64,000 nucleotides of DNA from Psettodes erumei (taxonomy: Eukaryota; Chordata; Actinopteri; Pleuronectiformes; Psettodidae). Below the pieces are notes generated by a model that saw only the letters and a program-made list of their open reading frames with translations, made no database searches and was not told where the DNA came from. Shown in pieces: positions 25,301 through 39,500 of the stretch. Position numbers and translations under genes: made by a program. Numbering within the stretch: position 1 is the stretch's first letter; every line of letters begins with the position of its first letter. The stretch lies in assembly GCA_016785225.1 (NCBI GenBank), contig JAFBJZ010000915.1, positions 806,001 through 870,000 on the forward strand, read 5' to 3'.

Positions 25301-28300
25301 ATGAGAGACCAGAGTATGTCTATCTGTATGCATGGATGCAGGGTAAGATCAGAGTCATGCTAGCAGATTCGTGAGACTGCCACAGCCACAGTGGTGGTTT
25401 GCACTAAATGCTAACTTCAGCATGCCAACATGTTCCCAATGACTCAGCTAATATGGTAACATTTATGAGGCAATATTTACCATGGTCACCATCTTAGTTT
25501 AGCAAGTTAAAATGCTAATATTTTCTAATTAGTATTTGGCCAAAAATTTGTACAGATGACGCTGCTAGGAGAAAACTCAGAAGTTCAGCAAAATCATCAG
25601 GATTCATCCTCTGAAAATGAGTGTTGTCTGTACAAAATTTGAAATTTATCTTTAGGTTTTCTCAGTGTGAACCAAAGTGTTGTACTGACTGAAATTGTTA
25701 TCATTAAAGTGTGGTTGAAAAGTTGACACATTTTAAGACATATTCAGTACCGTAAGGTTTTTCTACTTCCTCTCCCACAGGTGAGGTTCCCTCTATATTA
25801 GCACAGATCTTCAGCATGAAAACTTTCTGTCTCATTTCTGACTGTTGACTGTGTCCTCCCTGTCTGCAAAAATATGATGGTTTGAATCAGGTGGTCCAGG
25901 AAAACAAAAACACTGGGATTTAGCTCTAAGAGATTGTCACAGGCCTCAGCTCAGTCTATCTCTGTTGTACTAACATGCACATGCAGTGACCTACACACGC
26001 TCCTACTAAGTCAATCAACACACACAGATGCTCACTAGAAGAGATTCTCATATAGTAGAGATAAATTGACATTTAAGCTCTGCTCCTCCTAGATTCACAC
26101 ATCTGGAAGGGATTACGCACCATTACAGGCTCAGTTTTATACTCATGAATCATAGTTCTACTTTTAGTCTGTTTCTTTGGTTTTGTTGTGGTTTTGTAGG
26201 CTCTGTAATTACACCTCCCTGCACATCCAAATAACATATAATGTGAGAAACGTTCTAATTTTCCCAAAGCTCCCCTGTCATCAAGGGAGCTACTTTTCAC
26301 AAACTGGAGAAGGATTTTAAATATTTCTATGAAGGAATCATCTGTGCCTATTTGATTGTTTGCAGAATAAAATGTTGCTTCTCTTGCAATATTATTCCTA
26401 TTATATGAACCTTGGTGTGGTTGTTTAGCTGAGGTGAAAGGTTTGCAGATGATCCTTAGAGGATTTCTCATGCTGCTGCTGATCTCTCTATCCCTCCCAT
26501 CCTCCTAGTCAATCTCCAGAGATTCAGGTTGCCCATAAGCTCTTGAGAGGCTGACCCGACCCTGTTTGGTTTACCAGTGTATAACACTTTATGCACTATC
26601 ATCTGATATCCCAACACAAATGTTCACACTGCTGTTTAATCTGAAAGATTTCATCCTACAACTCAACTTAAGATGGGCAGTAATCATTTTAAGGCACAAA
26701 AGCCAAATAACTGGTATGATAAGTGAGATTTAGTTAAAGAACAACCTTCTCAGTTTTACTCTTGATGTAACGCAGCATTGCTACATTAGTACTGTGAAGG
26801 CTCTCTATTTGCAGTGAGCTCATTCACACAGCCCTCTAGTGGAAGAGGGTAGCATAATTGTATCATTATAGTGGTATTATAAAGGCAGATGTGAAGGACT
26901 GAATAACCAAATTTGTAGTTTTGAGAATTTGTACACACGTGTGTCCCATTTTAGAAAAATGCCAACACCCACAACACTTGCACTTGATGCAAACCTTACT
27001 TTGCTCCTTACTCTGTTCTCTATATTGGTATGTAAAATTTAAATGATGCTCAGTTTGATTATTATCTGACAGACTGGAAGATTTGAGTTTAAAAATAATA
27101 TTTGATGATGAACAGGGGTTATGTTGTTATATCAATAGCTGTCTCCATCTGGTGCAGTTTACAGAGATATAAACTCAACAGAAAGATTCCTCTTCTCTAT
27201 GTAACACCTACCCTAAACATATACACAGAAACTAGAGTCAGCCAACAGGGCTGGCTTGGATCTTTTGAGGTATGGGAGAACCAAACTAGTGTTCCCAAGA
27301 TCTCATTCCCAGTTTTTACCCTGGAAAGGGTGAAAATGATAAATCACACCCCAGGACTGACAGTTTTAACAGGTGGAGGAGAGCCTCACAGGTTTCTGTG
27401 AGGTTTATGAGCTCTGTATTTCTGTGTGTACGAGAGATATGTATGTGTCTGTGTCACAGCATACACACTATCTCATGGATACCCAATTGTATGTCTACAA
27501 CTCGTGGCAGGTGAAAGGACATCTTCTCTAAATCAAAGCAGCTTTGCAGGAATTGAGTTCTTCCATCTGATATTCTAATTACTGTCAAGACACTTAAAGA
27601 TTCTTCTGCTTGTAGTGGTTTGAGTTAGTCACAGTAGCAAAGAAGACAGCTACAAAATGAATGTGATTAATGTGCTATGGGAGGTCTTGCCCCGCAACTT
27701 CTTGAAGGTGCAAAATAAATAAAGTATTATGGACAGAAAAGACTGTAGCTACGACATAGAAACACACCACCTGATGTGTTTAGCAAGTTCACACTGATTG
27801 ATTGTTGTTGCACGTAGGAGACCAAAAATAGAGCTAAAAGAGTGTCAATATTGGACTTCAATTTGCCAAGCAATGTTGCTCTGTGACTGCTGAATAGATA
27901 AGATACTGCTTGCTGACAAGTTTGCCATATTAACTTAACAGGTGGCAAAATAACAATATGGTATTCACAACAAGTCCTCCAACCTGTGTCTCCTAAAATA
28001 GCACCCTTTAATCATTATAGTTACAATAACAGCACAATAACTTCTTCTCACAGACCTGTTACTATGTCACATGACTTCCCCCTTTGCTATTGTCATAATT
28101 ACCACGGCAGCTAGATTTTGTCGAACAACAAAATGTAAGTGTCGGTTGTAATAAGCTGCTTGCACGGAGCACCTTTGGTGTTTTATTCTTAGTCCTTTTC
28201 ACAACATATTTCTGCTACCCTAAAGTGGCCAAATAATGAGTTATTGCAGGTTTGAAAGATTAGCTGATTATCAAAATTGCTGATCACTGACATATTAATC

Positions 28301-31300
28301 CACTCAATTGTTTTGGCAAAAGCCAAAAGCCAAGTCTCTGCTGTCCTCATCTACAGAAATCATGTCTGAGGTTTCGGTCATGACCACTGAATGAACATTT
28401 TACATGAAAAACAGTATTTTCTCTTAGTTCTTTGGCCTGTTTTCACATACAAATCTACCGCTGTCGGACACATGCCTCCAGCTATCAAATCAATTGCTGT
28501 TTTTCCTCCTAGCATTTCCAGAATATATTTAGACTCTTTGACAAAGTGAGATAATGATGGAAACATTTTCTTGAGCTGTTGGTGTCAGCTCAATTTACTT
28601 TGAACACTTAACTTGTGTAACTTGACCTGAAACTGACTCAAATCTCATTGAGTTCCTTAGAAGCAAAACAATACTTAACTCTTTTATGTTTGCCTCTTTT
28701 CTAAATATAGGGCTTCAGTGTGACATTATATATGGTAGCTGAGGCTGTTGAATCAGTAGAGCTTGACAACAAAGGGTGAATATCCATTTCTGCTGGTCCT
28801 CTGAGCTGAAGCAGATAGTGCATGGTATCCTCCAATTCAAACTCAGTGGAGATTTGTTCGGTTACCATCTGGGACTGTCTGTCCAAGAGAGGGAGTGACC
28901 TTGGGCCGCAGCTGTTGGCAGCATCTGGCTCTGTTGAGGGGTGAGGGGTCAGTGGTGGTGGGTGAGGTGCACAAAGAGCAGGTCAGCTAGGTTAGATAGG
29001 GAACAAGACTGTGGTGTGGCTGCATTTTTGTTTGTTTGACAGGACTAGATGTTAATTAAAACACTTTGCTGTTTATAAACAAAACTGTGTACTTTTTTAA
29101 CTTTAACTCCAACCTTTTTAGAAATTTTGATTCCCAGCAGTGATCTGAAATTTGCTTATACGCAGACCATTTAGTCCTCCTAAAGTTTTCATGACCTGCT
29201 GATGCATTTGCAGCCAAAGACTACTTTAAAAACACTCCATAGCCATTTGGTCCAGGAAGCTGTGTTTGGTAACCTTGACCTTGTGCATGATTTGATGACA
29301 TTTCCAAAGGCTACTTCTGTTGTAATTTAGTTTGTTTACATATAGTATACTATACCAGTTTGTATTGTTTAATCAGTTCCGCATTGCTCGGATGCTTTAA
29401 AAAGTATGTGACTGAACAATGCTGAAATGCTGCTTTTAAAGAGGCACAGGGTCCTCACTATGTTTGGCTACAATTAAACACAGCTTTCAGTCACATAGAC
29501 CTTGAACTCATCACTGGCTTGAATATGCCTGTGTAAGCATTGGAAATCGTCCAGGTGTATTGTCATCGCCTCTGCAGCCCTGGTGAATTTCTTGTTATTA
29601 GTATGAAGGACGTGGGCAGGAAGGAATTACTAATCGGGTTTTACCATAAATGCATTAGCCTTCAATGGAGTGATAATACCACATTGGCTAAGAAGGTACC
29701 ACAAAAGAACATATGATAAGTGAGTAACTGGCCTCATTTAAAACCTTAAACAGGACCAGTTGATTGTTGGATGTTGTGCAACCATACCCCTTTATAAACC
29801 ATCCTAATTTTGGACAATATATTGTATTTCCTGATATATGATCAGCAATTTTGGGTGACAATAGGCTCTCATGAAGAGAGCGCTCAAGAGGACAAGGATG
29901 ACATATTATGTTACATGGAACAGTGAATCAGTGCTTCATTAAAGCACTCACAGTAGCCACAAGTAACACCACAGAGGCAGATTTGCAGCAAGTGGGAAGC
30001 AACAACTGATCTCATTTTAGTGATCTCAACATATTAAAGTCAACAACAACTATGTAATGATGTCTGATTCAGACTGCTGTTTATTTTAATGTATTTATTT
30101 TTAAACTGTCAACACTTTTTGCTGTTTATCTTCATAATCATCAACTGAGTGCAATTGTTTCTGGTGATCCTGTTGGAACAGCTTGTGCCAGAGGACCCCA
30201 TCATGTAAGATTTTGTGTGAGTGCCTCATATTCTGTGCAGAAGTGGAAAGTGTTAAAACTTGAGATACAGAGATTTAGAACCTTTGATTTTTGCACATTT
30301 TAATCTGAGGCTGTTTGACTGCTGACGGTAGAGATGGTTCACATCAGTGATTTAATAAATGCTTTACTTTTGTCTGGTCACTGAGCACAATGAAGAGATC
30401 TTAAATACTTGACACGGTTTGTATCGCTTGAAATGTCCTTTTAAAGGCACAGTGATTGTTTTGCAGAAAAGTTTATAATCTTTTTGTATCTCATCTTCAT
30501 CACTGTGCCTCTTCTGGTTTTAGATCTTTTTTTAGGTTGAAGTCAATTTTCGGATATTTCTGTTTACACACAGCACTTACAAAACTCTTCTGTTCTTTCG
30601 ACCATCTTGTTATATCGTCACCCATGAGGATACTACCTAACCTTACCTGACGAATCATTCATGTTGCATCACAAAGAGCAAGAAGCAATGTTAAGCCACC
30701 CTGAGTTTAGGAAATAGAGACTGTCATCATGACATCAGTTTTTGCTGTTATTTGCTTTTGGACAGTTCGGGTGACATTTGGTGTTATCCACTGGATTTGT
30801 AGCTGAAACTTTGCTAAAACCTGTGTCGTTTTTATTGGTTTCTCTTTTGTCTTTTTATTTTTTTGTCTCTCAAACTATCTATAAGAAGGGAGCTTGTGTT
30901 CGTGCATTGACGATTTTTAGGTTTGAAGGGACAGTACTGATATGCACCTATGAGGCATCACAACAACAAGGCCGGCAGATGAGATCTGAGGCCTCTCTTT
31001 AATTTTATCTTGGCTGTTGGTCCACTTCTGTCAGTCTGCTGTGTGTTATCTGTTCACAGTTTGTTTTAAACCCACCCTGTTTGAAACCCACTAAAAACTG
31101 TAATTCTTTGCAATGTTGCCTCACTTTCTTGTTCAGAAAACTTTTCTCTCTCTCTCTCTTTTTTAAGGATATTAGCTAAATCCACCCACAACCATGTCCA
31201 GCTGGCATTTCTGAAATAATTCTTCCGTCCAAGACAAAATTGTGGTAGCAACAACCATTTGGTTATTACTGTTACTTGATTACTGTTACTGGCTGTTACT

Positions 31301-32572
31301 TGACAGATTCATTAAATGAATCTCCCTGTGGGGCCCTTTGTCTGTCAGATATTTCCCTACACAGCTCTGTATGTCTGATGGATCCCCTTGGTTAGAATGC
31401 CTATTTTTGTAAAAGTGTGTGTTATATATATGTTAATTAATATTAGTAGAGAACTCAGTTAGACCACTGGATGTCCTGTCTCCTACTCTCCACCAACTGC
31501 ACTGGTTTGTTTGTGTGCCACATCAACTGCACAAGAAGCCCCTTCAATTACATTCCTCAAGGTACAAATTAGTGGTTATTACACCCACTAAAAAGGCTTC
31601 TCTTCTTCCACTCCTTCATGCAGATGCATATAAACTATAATTCAAGCCTAATGTGGTAATTTCTTGTCTTGTGTTTTATTATGAGTTTCATCATATTAGC
31701 TGACTGGTGATGATACACTGACTGGTGATATGTTCCAGACAGCTGCAGCAGTCAAGACAGGGAGGAAAGGAGGGAGGAAGGAAGAGAAAGAGGGAGGGAG
31801 GGAGGGAGGATGTGGACTGTGTACCTCATCCCCTTCTCATTTGCCCGTGGTCATCAGCTCCTGTGAAAGAGCGGACTTTAATGATAGAGGGGCCTTTTGT
31901 AAGTGATGGCCAAGCAGGCAATGACATTTAACAGAGGCAGCCAGTTAGAACTGATGGCATGTTCACATACTGACTGCAGGTTGATGCTATCTGTCAGCGA
32001 CAGGGAAGACTCAGTTGGCTCAAAGTGTTTTTACATTTGTTGCCCATGGGAGGAAAGAAGATACAATGGACACATTAAAATAGCTGCTTTGCATGCATAT
32101 TTTTTTTAGAAACATGGCACAGAGAATTGTTTTTCCTTGAAAAAATAAACCCAGGGGATAAGAATAGAGATCCTGCCATGTGCAGTATGATGAGTTTGGT
32201 ATTTGAGTGTTTGACAGGCATAGTGGTCCATGTTTAGCCTTTGTTGAAATATTTTTGAGTGCAAGCAGAATTTATAAGCAACATTTCTGTTTATCTGGGA
32301 TGGTGCCCACATCATTCAAGACTGACCCTCCTGTCAACCCTCTCCTTTAAGCTTTTACTCTTTCTTCTAGTCTTTACAACTTCACAAACCTTTCTTTCTC
32401 TTCTTTCTCTTCCCTTGTTCCTTTTTTGTCCTCCATCCTGTGGCCTACTCAGCTAGTAACACAGAGCAGAGGGAGCGGTAGGCCTTGGTTCCTCTGGTTA
32501 TATTTAGCAATGAACAGATGCAGCGCACTGGAGTGGAACATACCGCCTCTGCTCGCCTTGGTGTTTGCGCCT

Positions 32573-32606
<34 letters not shown>

Positions 32607-34747
32607 CTTTGTCTGTGACTCTTCCTTCAAAGTAGTTCTCCCATCCGCCACTGCTGACTCTGACTCAGCAGCACAGCACTGGAGAAATAGGTCAGAACAT
32701 AATCCATCCATGCGTTTCTGCATGTTCAGTAGTCAAGACCAGAGGGTCTGTCCAAAACCAGTGTTTATAGTCAACTACAACGTATTCACTTCTTCTAAAC
32801 TTCTTCTAAAAAATCTAAACTGATCTAGTCTGCTGCTGAAAAAGGGTTACTCTATTAATTGAAGAGGCAATCAACAGGAACTTAAATCAACAGCTGTTTT
32901 GATGATGAAAACCCCCCAAATGTAGCTACCAAGATCGGTAATGCACAAAAATCCACTATCAGTCGGGCTAAAATTTTCAGTTTCATTTTACAAACTTCCA
33001 AATGAAAACGTCTATGTTAAAACCCAGTTAAGACAGAAGAACCAAAAATGTAATAAAACGGATGTGGTCAGAAGTGAACACCCTACAGTAATGTGACGGT
33101 GCACACCCTGGAGTACATTTCTACATCACTGCAGCGTGGTAAGGCGTTTAAACACTGAAGGTCAACTGGTATTAGTTGCTCTTAAACTAAATCTCAATTA
33201 GGTTTTGAATGTCTGTAAGATAATTTTCCTACCTTACTCAACTTAACTTAAACCACTGGTTGACTCGAGATGGATAAAAACTTAGTAAAATTTAGTTAAG
33301 AAGATATCATAGTATTAGTATTAATATTGGGGTAAAAAAAAAATGCAAAAAACATATTTTTGATGAATTCAATTAGTTGTTTTATTCATAGTGAAAATGA
33401 CCTAAGTAATACAGAGATGAAAAAGACTTGTAGAATATGAACCCTTGTTCAGAGCTCCTGTCTGGTTTCTCCCTGGGCCAACTGAGAGAGGGTTTAGAGT
33501 GGGAATACCATGAAAGCTGCTCTGGGTGTGGCTGGTTATGGAGGTAATTATAGCTGAAGAAGGCAAAGGACTGGGCCAGAGCTTTATGGCGGACCTCTCT
33601 GTGATTGTTGTTTTTTCCTCTCCATCCCTGCCACTCTGATTGCAGGGCTAACAGCAGGCGGCAATGAGAAGGCGGCTGTTAAGTACCATACCTGCTGTGA
33701 GTGAGTGTATATACAAATGTGTGTAAGAGAAGGAGAGAGATAATGTATGTGTGTGTCAGGTTAATTGACATGAGAACAAAATAAACGAGTCCCATGTTTA
33801 ATATCATCATTATCACGTCTTCTGTAGCAGCTGTCGTGAACTCTCTCAGCCAGGATAATGGCTGGTGATTGCAGCTACATTTTCACACCGTGGAGGCCGA
33901 GAGAGGCCCATCGCTGAGAGCAGGAGTCGTTGATTTGTTTTGTCTGGTGTATCCCTGATGTTCACCTCTCTCAGACAGCCCCTCCATGTATAATGCTGGA
34001 TAATGTAGAGTTAAAAGCTCTCTTCTGTAACTGGAGAGTCGAAGTGTTGACTGATGGGATGTCCTGAGACCCACAGGAAGCTGCTGAAACAATGGAATTT
34101 ACTTTTTGAGAACTGTGCATTTCCAGTTCCTACTCTGTGGCCATTATTTGGAATTGGTCAGAGGAAATGCAATATTATTTGTCCACTGGAGGAAATGTCT
34201 CTTTGTGTTTGGTTTGAGCTCTGCACTCTCGGCTTTAGAACTGAATGAGAGTAAGAAACCATGAAAAACAGTGAAATTTAAAGATTTAGAAGATGGCTAC
34301 ATTGACGTTAGATGGTAATGGAGAATCAGCTTGTAGTTCTGTGTCTGTAATTGTGCTGTTTTGCTCCACACCAGATAGAAGGATGCAGACAGAGCGGTGC
34401 CTTCTTAATCAAAATGTGATAACAGATGGGCTGGTGAAATCCTCAGCTGACCACTGCTCCACACCAGTTTTGTAGACCAATACTCTTTGTAATTCTAAGC
34501 ATATCTGGATGAATTCTCTGCTACATAAGTTATTATATTAAAGGAATGGTTCAACATTTTGGGGGGTTGTGAGCTGGACTATGTCTAGGACCAGTAGCTT
34601 CTTGGAGTCACTGCTGGTGGCCTATGAATGGCACCTGGCTGAGAAATAGACCTGAACATAACCCCAAAACACCTACACATGGTCACCTTTCCTCACCTTT
34701 CACCATGATCTTTTCTGTCACCACTTGGTTAGTGTTTCATTAGGTAG

Positions 34748-34788
<41 letters not shown>

Positions 34789-36547
34789 CCAATTACTGCA
34801 GGATTGTCTGTCCTCCTCTACCTAAAGTAAGGGAAACCTTACTATTTAACACGTAATCTGTGGCAACTTTCAGTGGAGAGGGAAAGACACAGGGACAAGG
34901 CCAGATGCTTCTCAACATGTGTCAACTGATTAGACAAATGCATGCAGACTTTTGGCATAACTTTGTGGTGACTCCTGCTCAGCTTAACCCAAGAAGCTGG
35001 GTAGAGTTACAGAGGGTTTTTTTGGTGATGTTTGTGTTTGTTTGGAACCTGTTTTATTGTAAATAGTGGGAAAACAAGAGTTTAAATGTTTCCATTCTCA
35101 ATGCTACCATGCACATCTTAACTTATAATATGTATTTTGGTTGCAGTCCCTTACCAATTGCAGAGTATTAACTGTATAACATTCTCCCAGAGAGCAGCTA
35201 TAATTTAAGGATATATTTTCTGCTGTGGCCATTGTAAACCTACACCTGCATGTGTGGTCTGTTTCTCAAAAGAGAACAGTTGTGTTTATGTTTTGCTAAA
35301 TCCATTTGACTTATTTCTTACAGCTGAGTCACAAATTTTTTGGGGGGGTCTGCTATCAAATTGATGTTGACTGCCAGACAATTTTAGGTGAATTACAAAG
35401 ACCTCATTTTCAGTGGTGGAGGAAGCACTAATAATGCACAAAATGTACTTAAGGCATCACAAATAAAATGACTGGACAATGACATTTCAGAGTGCTATAA
35501 TGTTAAATATATGTACATGTTCTGTTGTTCTATTGTTGTTACTTTGCACCACCGCTCTGGTTTTGTGATGGTGGAAGAAAACATCAGCCTACCTTTTCTT
35601 TAAGTCAGTAGCTGATATTAAGGTATTTTGAATCTAACTCCAACTGCTCCTACTTGGGATTAAGAATGACATCTGTGAAGTCACATGTGTAGGATTGTCT
35701 TTTCCCCCTCCCACTTCATAGACTTAAGATCCACCACTGGGGGGCAGCAGCTCATAATGACCACACATGGCTCACCTCATTCACTGACTGGCTCTGGGTT
35801 GCCATGGTAACGGGTCTCTGAGCAGTAGGTTTATGGGCAGTGAGGCTCAGAGACATAGAGGGCAGTGTTGAGCCAGAGGGCGGGAGATGAATCGCAATCA
35901 GCTTCACACACACACAAACAAACACACTGAAATGGGCGTTTTTCTTCATTAATGCTAATCATTCTCTACAAGCTGTTGATTTGTATGCTTGTAGACACTG
36001 ATAATCAAATACACTCAAATCACAATTGCTGTTTGGATGTGAAGCACTCCTGTTTTGAAATGATGTCCACCTGGCATGTGTATGTTCACAGGCATGACTG
36101 ACAGGTAGCAGCAGTGACTTGTGTTAATGACATCTGTTATGTGGCATTATAGACTGCAGTCTTCTGCTGAAGTTTTAAGCAGCCATAACCCTATGTTTGT
36201 GCTTGTTGCTATCTGATTGGCATGTTTTAATCCTCTCCGCATGTAAACATTTATACAATGATGCATGAGATAAACTTCAAACTTTTCAAAATGGGCCCTG
36301 AGGGTAATATCACCAATGACAAGCAAAGCTTTACAACACAGGTGCATTTGGTGTTTGTATGTCTGTGCTTTAATGCACACAGAAAAACATGAGAATGTGT
36401 GAATCACTATCTCCTTAGATGTTTGAGAGCACACCCCCAGCCTCCCCCTACTCCCAAAATGTAACAGGGATGCATAACTAGATTTAAGGTTATGTAATGT
36501 AGGCTGGAGGCATGGAGGATGTGTATAAGCCACTCTTATTTGGGTTA

Positions 36548-36584
<37 letters not shown>

Positions 36585-39500
36585 CTATCTATCTCTCTAT
36601 CTATCTATCTGGACGAGGACACACATCCTCACCCATCTCTGACCTGCCTCATCCATGACTGAAAAGCACTGATCTCCGTCATACACGTTTTTTTTTATCA
36701 TTCAGCTTCACAGACATCTCTGTTCATCTCAACTCATAAGCTGCAGTTTTCTCAATTGAGATATAAAATATCAGAAAACCATGAACAGACTTTAATTAGA
36801 ATTTCACAGAGCCCAAGTTGACATGTTTTACTTGCATGACCATCAGTCAAGAACTGAAAAAATTCATTTACTATAATGGTACATTAAGAATATGGTGTTA
36901 TTGGAATTTGTGACCTTTTAAAATGATAATTACGGACTAATTTTCTGTCTATCGTCTAATTGATTTGTTGCTTCAACTCTTAAGTTTTACATAGGCTATG
37001 TTTGCTTTGTGTCTCTATGCATGGCAATATTGGTCTGTACTTAAATTTGTCCAACACTTCATCATGTATGTAGCCTGTACCTAAAATAACTTAACAACTT
37101 TGGGACAAACAACTTCGATGACACCCTTTCTTCCAGCACCATTATTGAGTCAAATTTTTTTAATTTTTCCCATTCTTTGGTTTATGACCAAGCACTGGCA
37201 AAATCTACAAAATCCTCCACTGTACTTATGTCAGTGCTAATAAGGATTGTTAGCACTGTCACTTGGATCACGTTAGCAATCTCATGTTCGCTTTAGCTCA
37301 AATACTGCTGTACCTTTGCAGTGCCTCACAGCTACTACTGTGATGATAGACTCATTGTCTTTTTTGTATACTAGAATGTTTTTTACTTGTAAAAATATGT
37401 TGTTTTACTCTTTTTTTTTTAGTTGTTGCATCTCTAAATGTGTATTAAAAAAGTATTACACCGATATTGATGGATTGATGTCTTTGTGGCTCTCTAGTCT
37501 GAGCAGTTCTCTCATTGTAACATTTTTCAAACATTAATATTGTCCCATGCAGGAAGTCTCTGTTGTATTGAAAGCAAATCTGCGCCTGTAAAAAATGTTT
37601 AATCCAATAATACCCATTAATTCTTGTAAAAATATAAATCTATTCTAGACTATGCATTAAGAGAAACAGACAGCCATGGATTAGAAGGCACTGTGGGAGA
37701 ATGTCTCATTCCCTGTAACAATAGGCTACCCTGTATTTTGCAAGGATCTCCATTCAGTAAACACGGTGAATTGTTCAATTCACCATGTGCATTGTTAAAA
37801 AATCTGTGGAAAACTGTGGTGCTGTGGTTGCTCAGCTGAGATAATATCACCTGTTTTCTCACCGCATCTGGTTATTGTTGGGGGTTTTTTGTTGTTTTTG
37901 GGTTTTTTCAACTTTTTTTGTTTTTGTTACATGCTGCTGGGAAACCACTCTAAATGGGTTAAGGAAAAAACACAATTGTTTTTTTTCCCCAAAGCCTCAA
38001 TTCCCATAGAAAACATTTGTAAATCTGAAGGTTATGGTAAACTGCAAATAACAATTTGGCATATTCTGAGGCTGTCCTTCTTTTTCTGTACTGAAAATGC
38101 ATCAAACTGTGACACAGCTGAAATGTATCACATAAAACCATGAATTTGCTATCTGTCTAGACCGGGAATTTATTTTATAATGCAGCCGGATATCAGTATT
38201 TTTTCTCAGTTTTTACATGCAGAATGCTACAGCTACAACGCCATAACATCTGCTTGTTTGTTTAGTGAAACAACATTTGTGATTCCAGGGAGAAACTAAG
38301 TAAACAGCATTTGAATTGCACACACAGACATGCAAGACCCAGTGGTGTGATCATAATCTCTGATCCACACAACTTTAATCCTCATAAATATTGAATGTTT
38401 GATGACATTCTCATTGATGGAGCAGGACACCTGGGCGGGCCGCCCTCTGCTAGCTGTCGCTTAATATCTATGGGGGGGTGTTAAGGAAAAGCATCTGAGC
38501 CAGCAAAAGTGACACGGCTGTGAATACAAACGTTAATGTGTGCTGCACAATCCAGTCATATTCTATTTTTTAATGAGATGCTATTTATATAAGTCAAATC
38601 ACCACAGATGGAAATGGAGCAGCAGAAGATGCATCAATTGAAAGAATGGTTTTGTGTATGTGTGTGGATGTGTGCACACACTTGTATCTGTTTTTCCTTT
38701 TACAGTCTGACTGCTGCTTGCCTAGCAGGGACTGTAATGATGGTCGTCAGCACTGGCTGGTTGCTAGGTAACAATTACCTGACTGTGCTTTGCTTGCACT
38801 GAATTACACTGTGTGTGTGAGTGTGTGTGTGTGTGTGTGTGTAGAGGAACGGAAAAATACAGCAAAGTAGACTACCAACCAGTATCGCCACTTCTGGCCA
38901 GAAAGTACCCCAGACTGGAATCAGACTCGTGGTGATGATATAATTAGCTTAGCTGCGTTTCTGAAACTGATTTACATGTTTCATTTTATTATTGTTTTAT
39001 TATCGTTATTAGACCCTGCATTCTTTTGCTGTCAGCTGCTGGATGGGGATGTGATGTGTCACATTATCAGTGTTACATGCTATAGCCATGGTTATTGGGG
39101 GATGAGGTGGCTGTGAAGCTGGTGGCTGACAGATGATGACGTGACCACAGGGCCACACCTCAGGGAAGATGACAGACCATCCTCTGCCTTAAGACCATTT
39201 TCACTCTCTCACTTTCTTTTCTTGATTCTCTTTGCTGCTGAGAGATAGAGGAGAAGATTAACGCCACTCTAATTACTAACCAAAATAATATGAAGCTGAA
39301 GCCAGCAGTCAGGTAACTCAACATAAAAACCTGAAACTTGGCATTGTTCACTGTTTTGTACAGATTAAACAAATTAGACATGATATGATGGTTTAAAGTG
39401 AGGGAAAGGCTGTGGTCTGGCTTTATACCAAAAAAGTTTGCAGGGACTTCAGACACAAAGTAAGCAAAACTACAATCTTTCCCAAACGTCTATCAATTTG

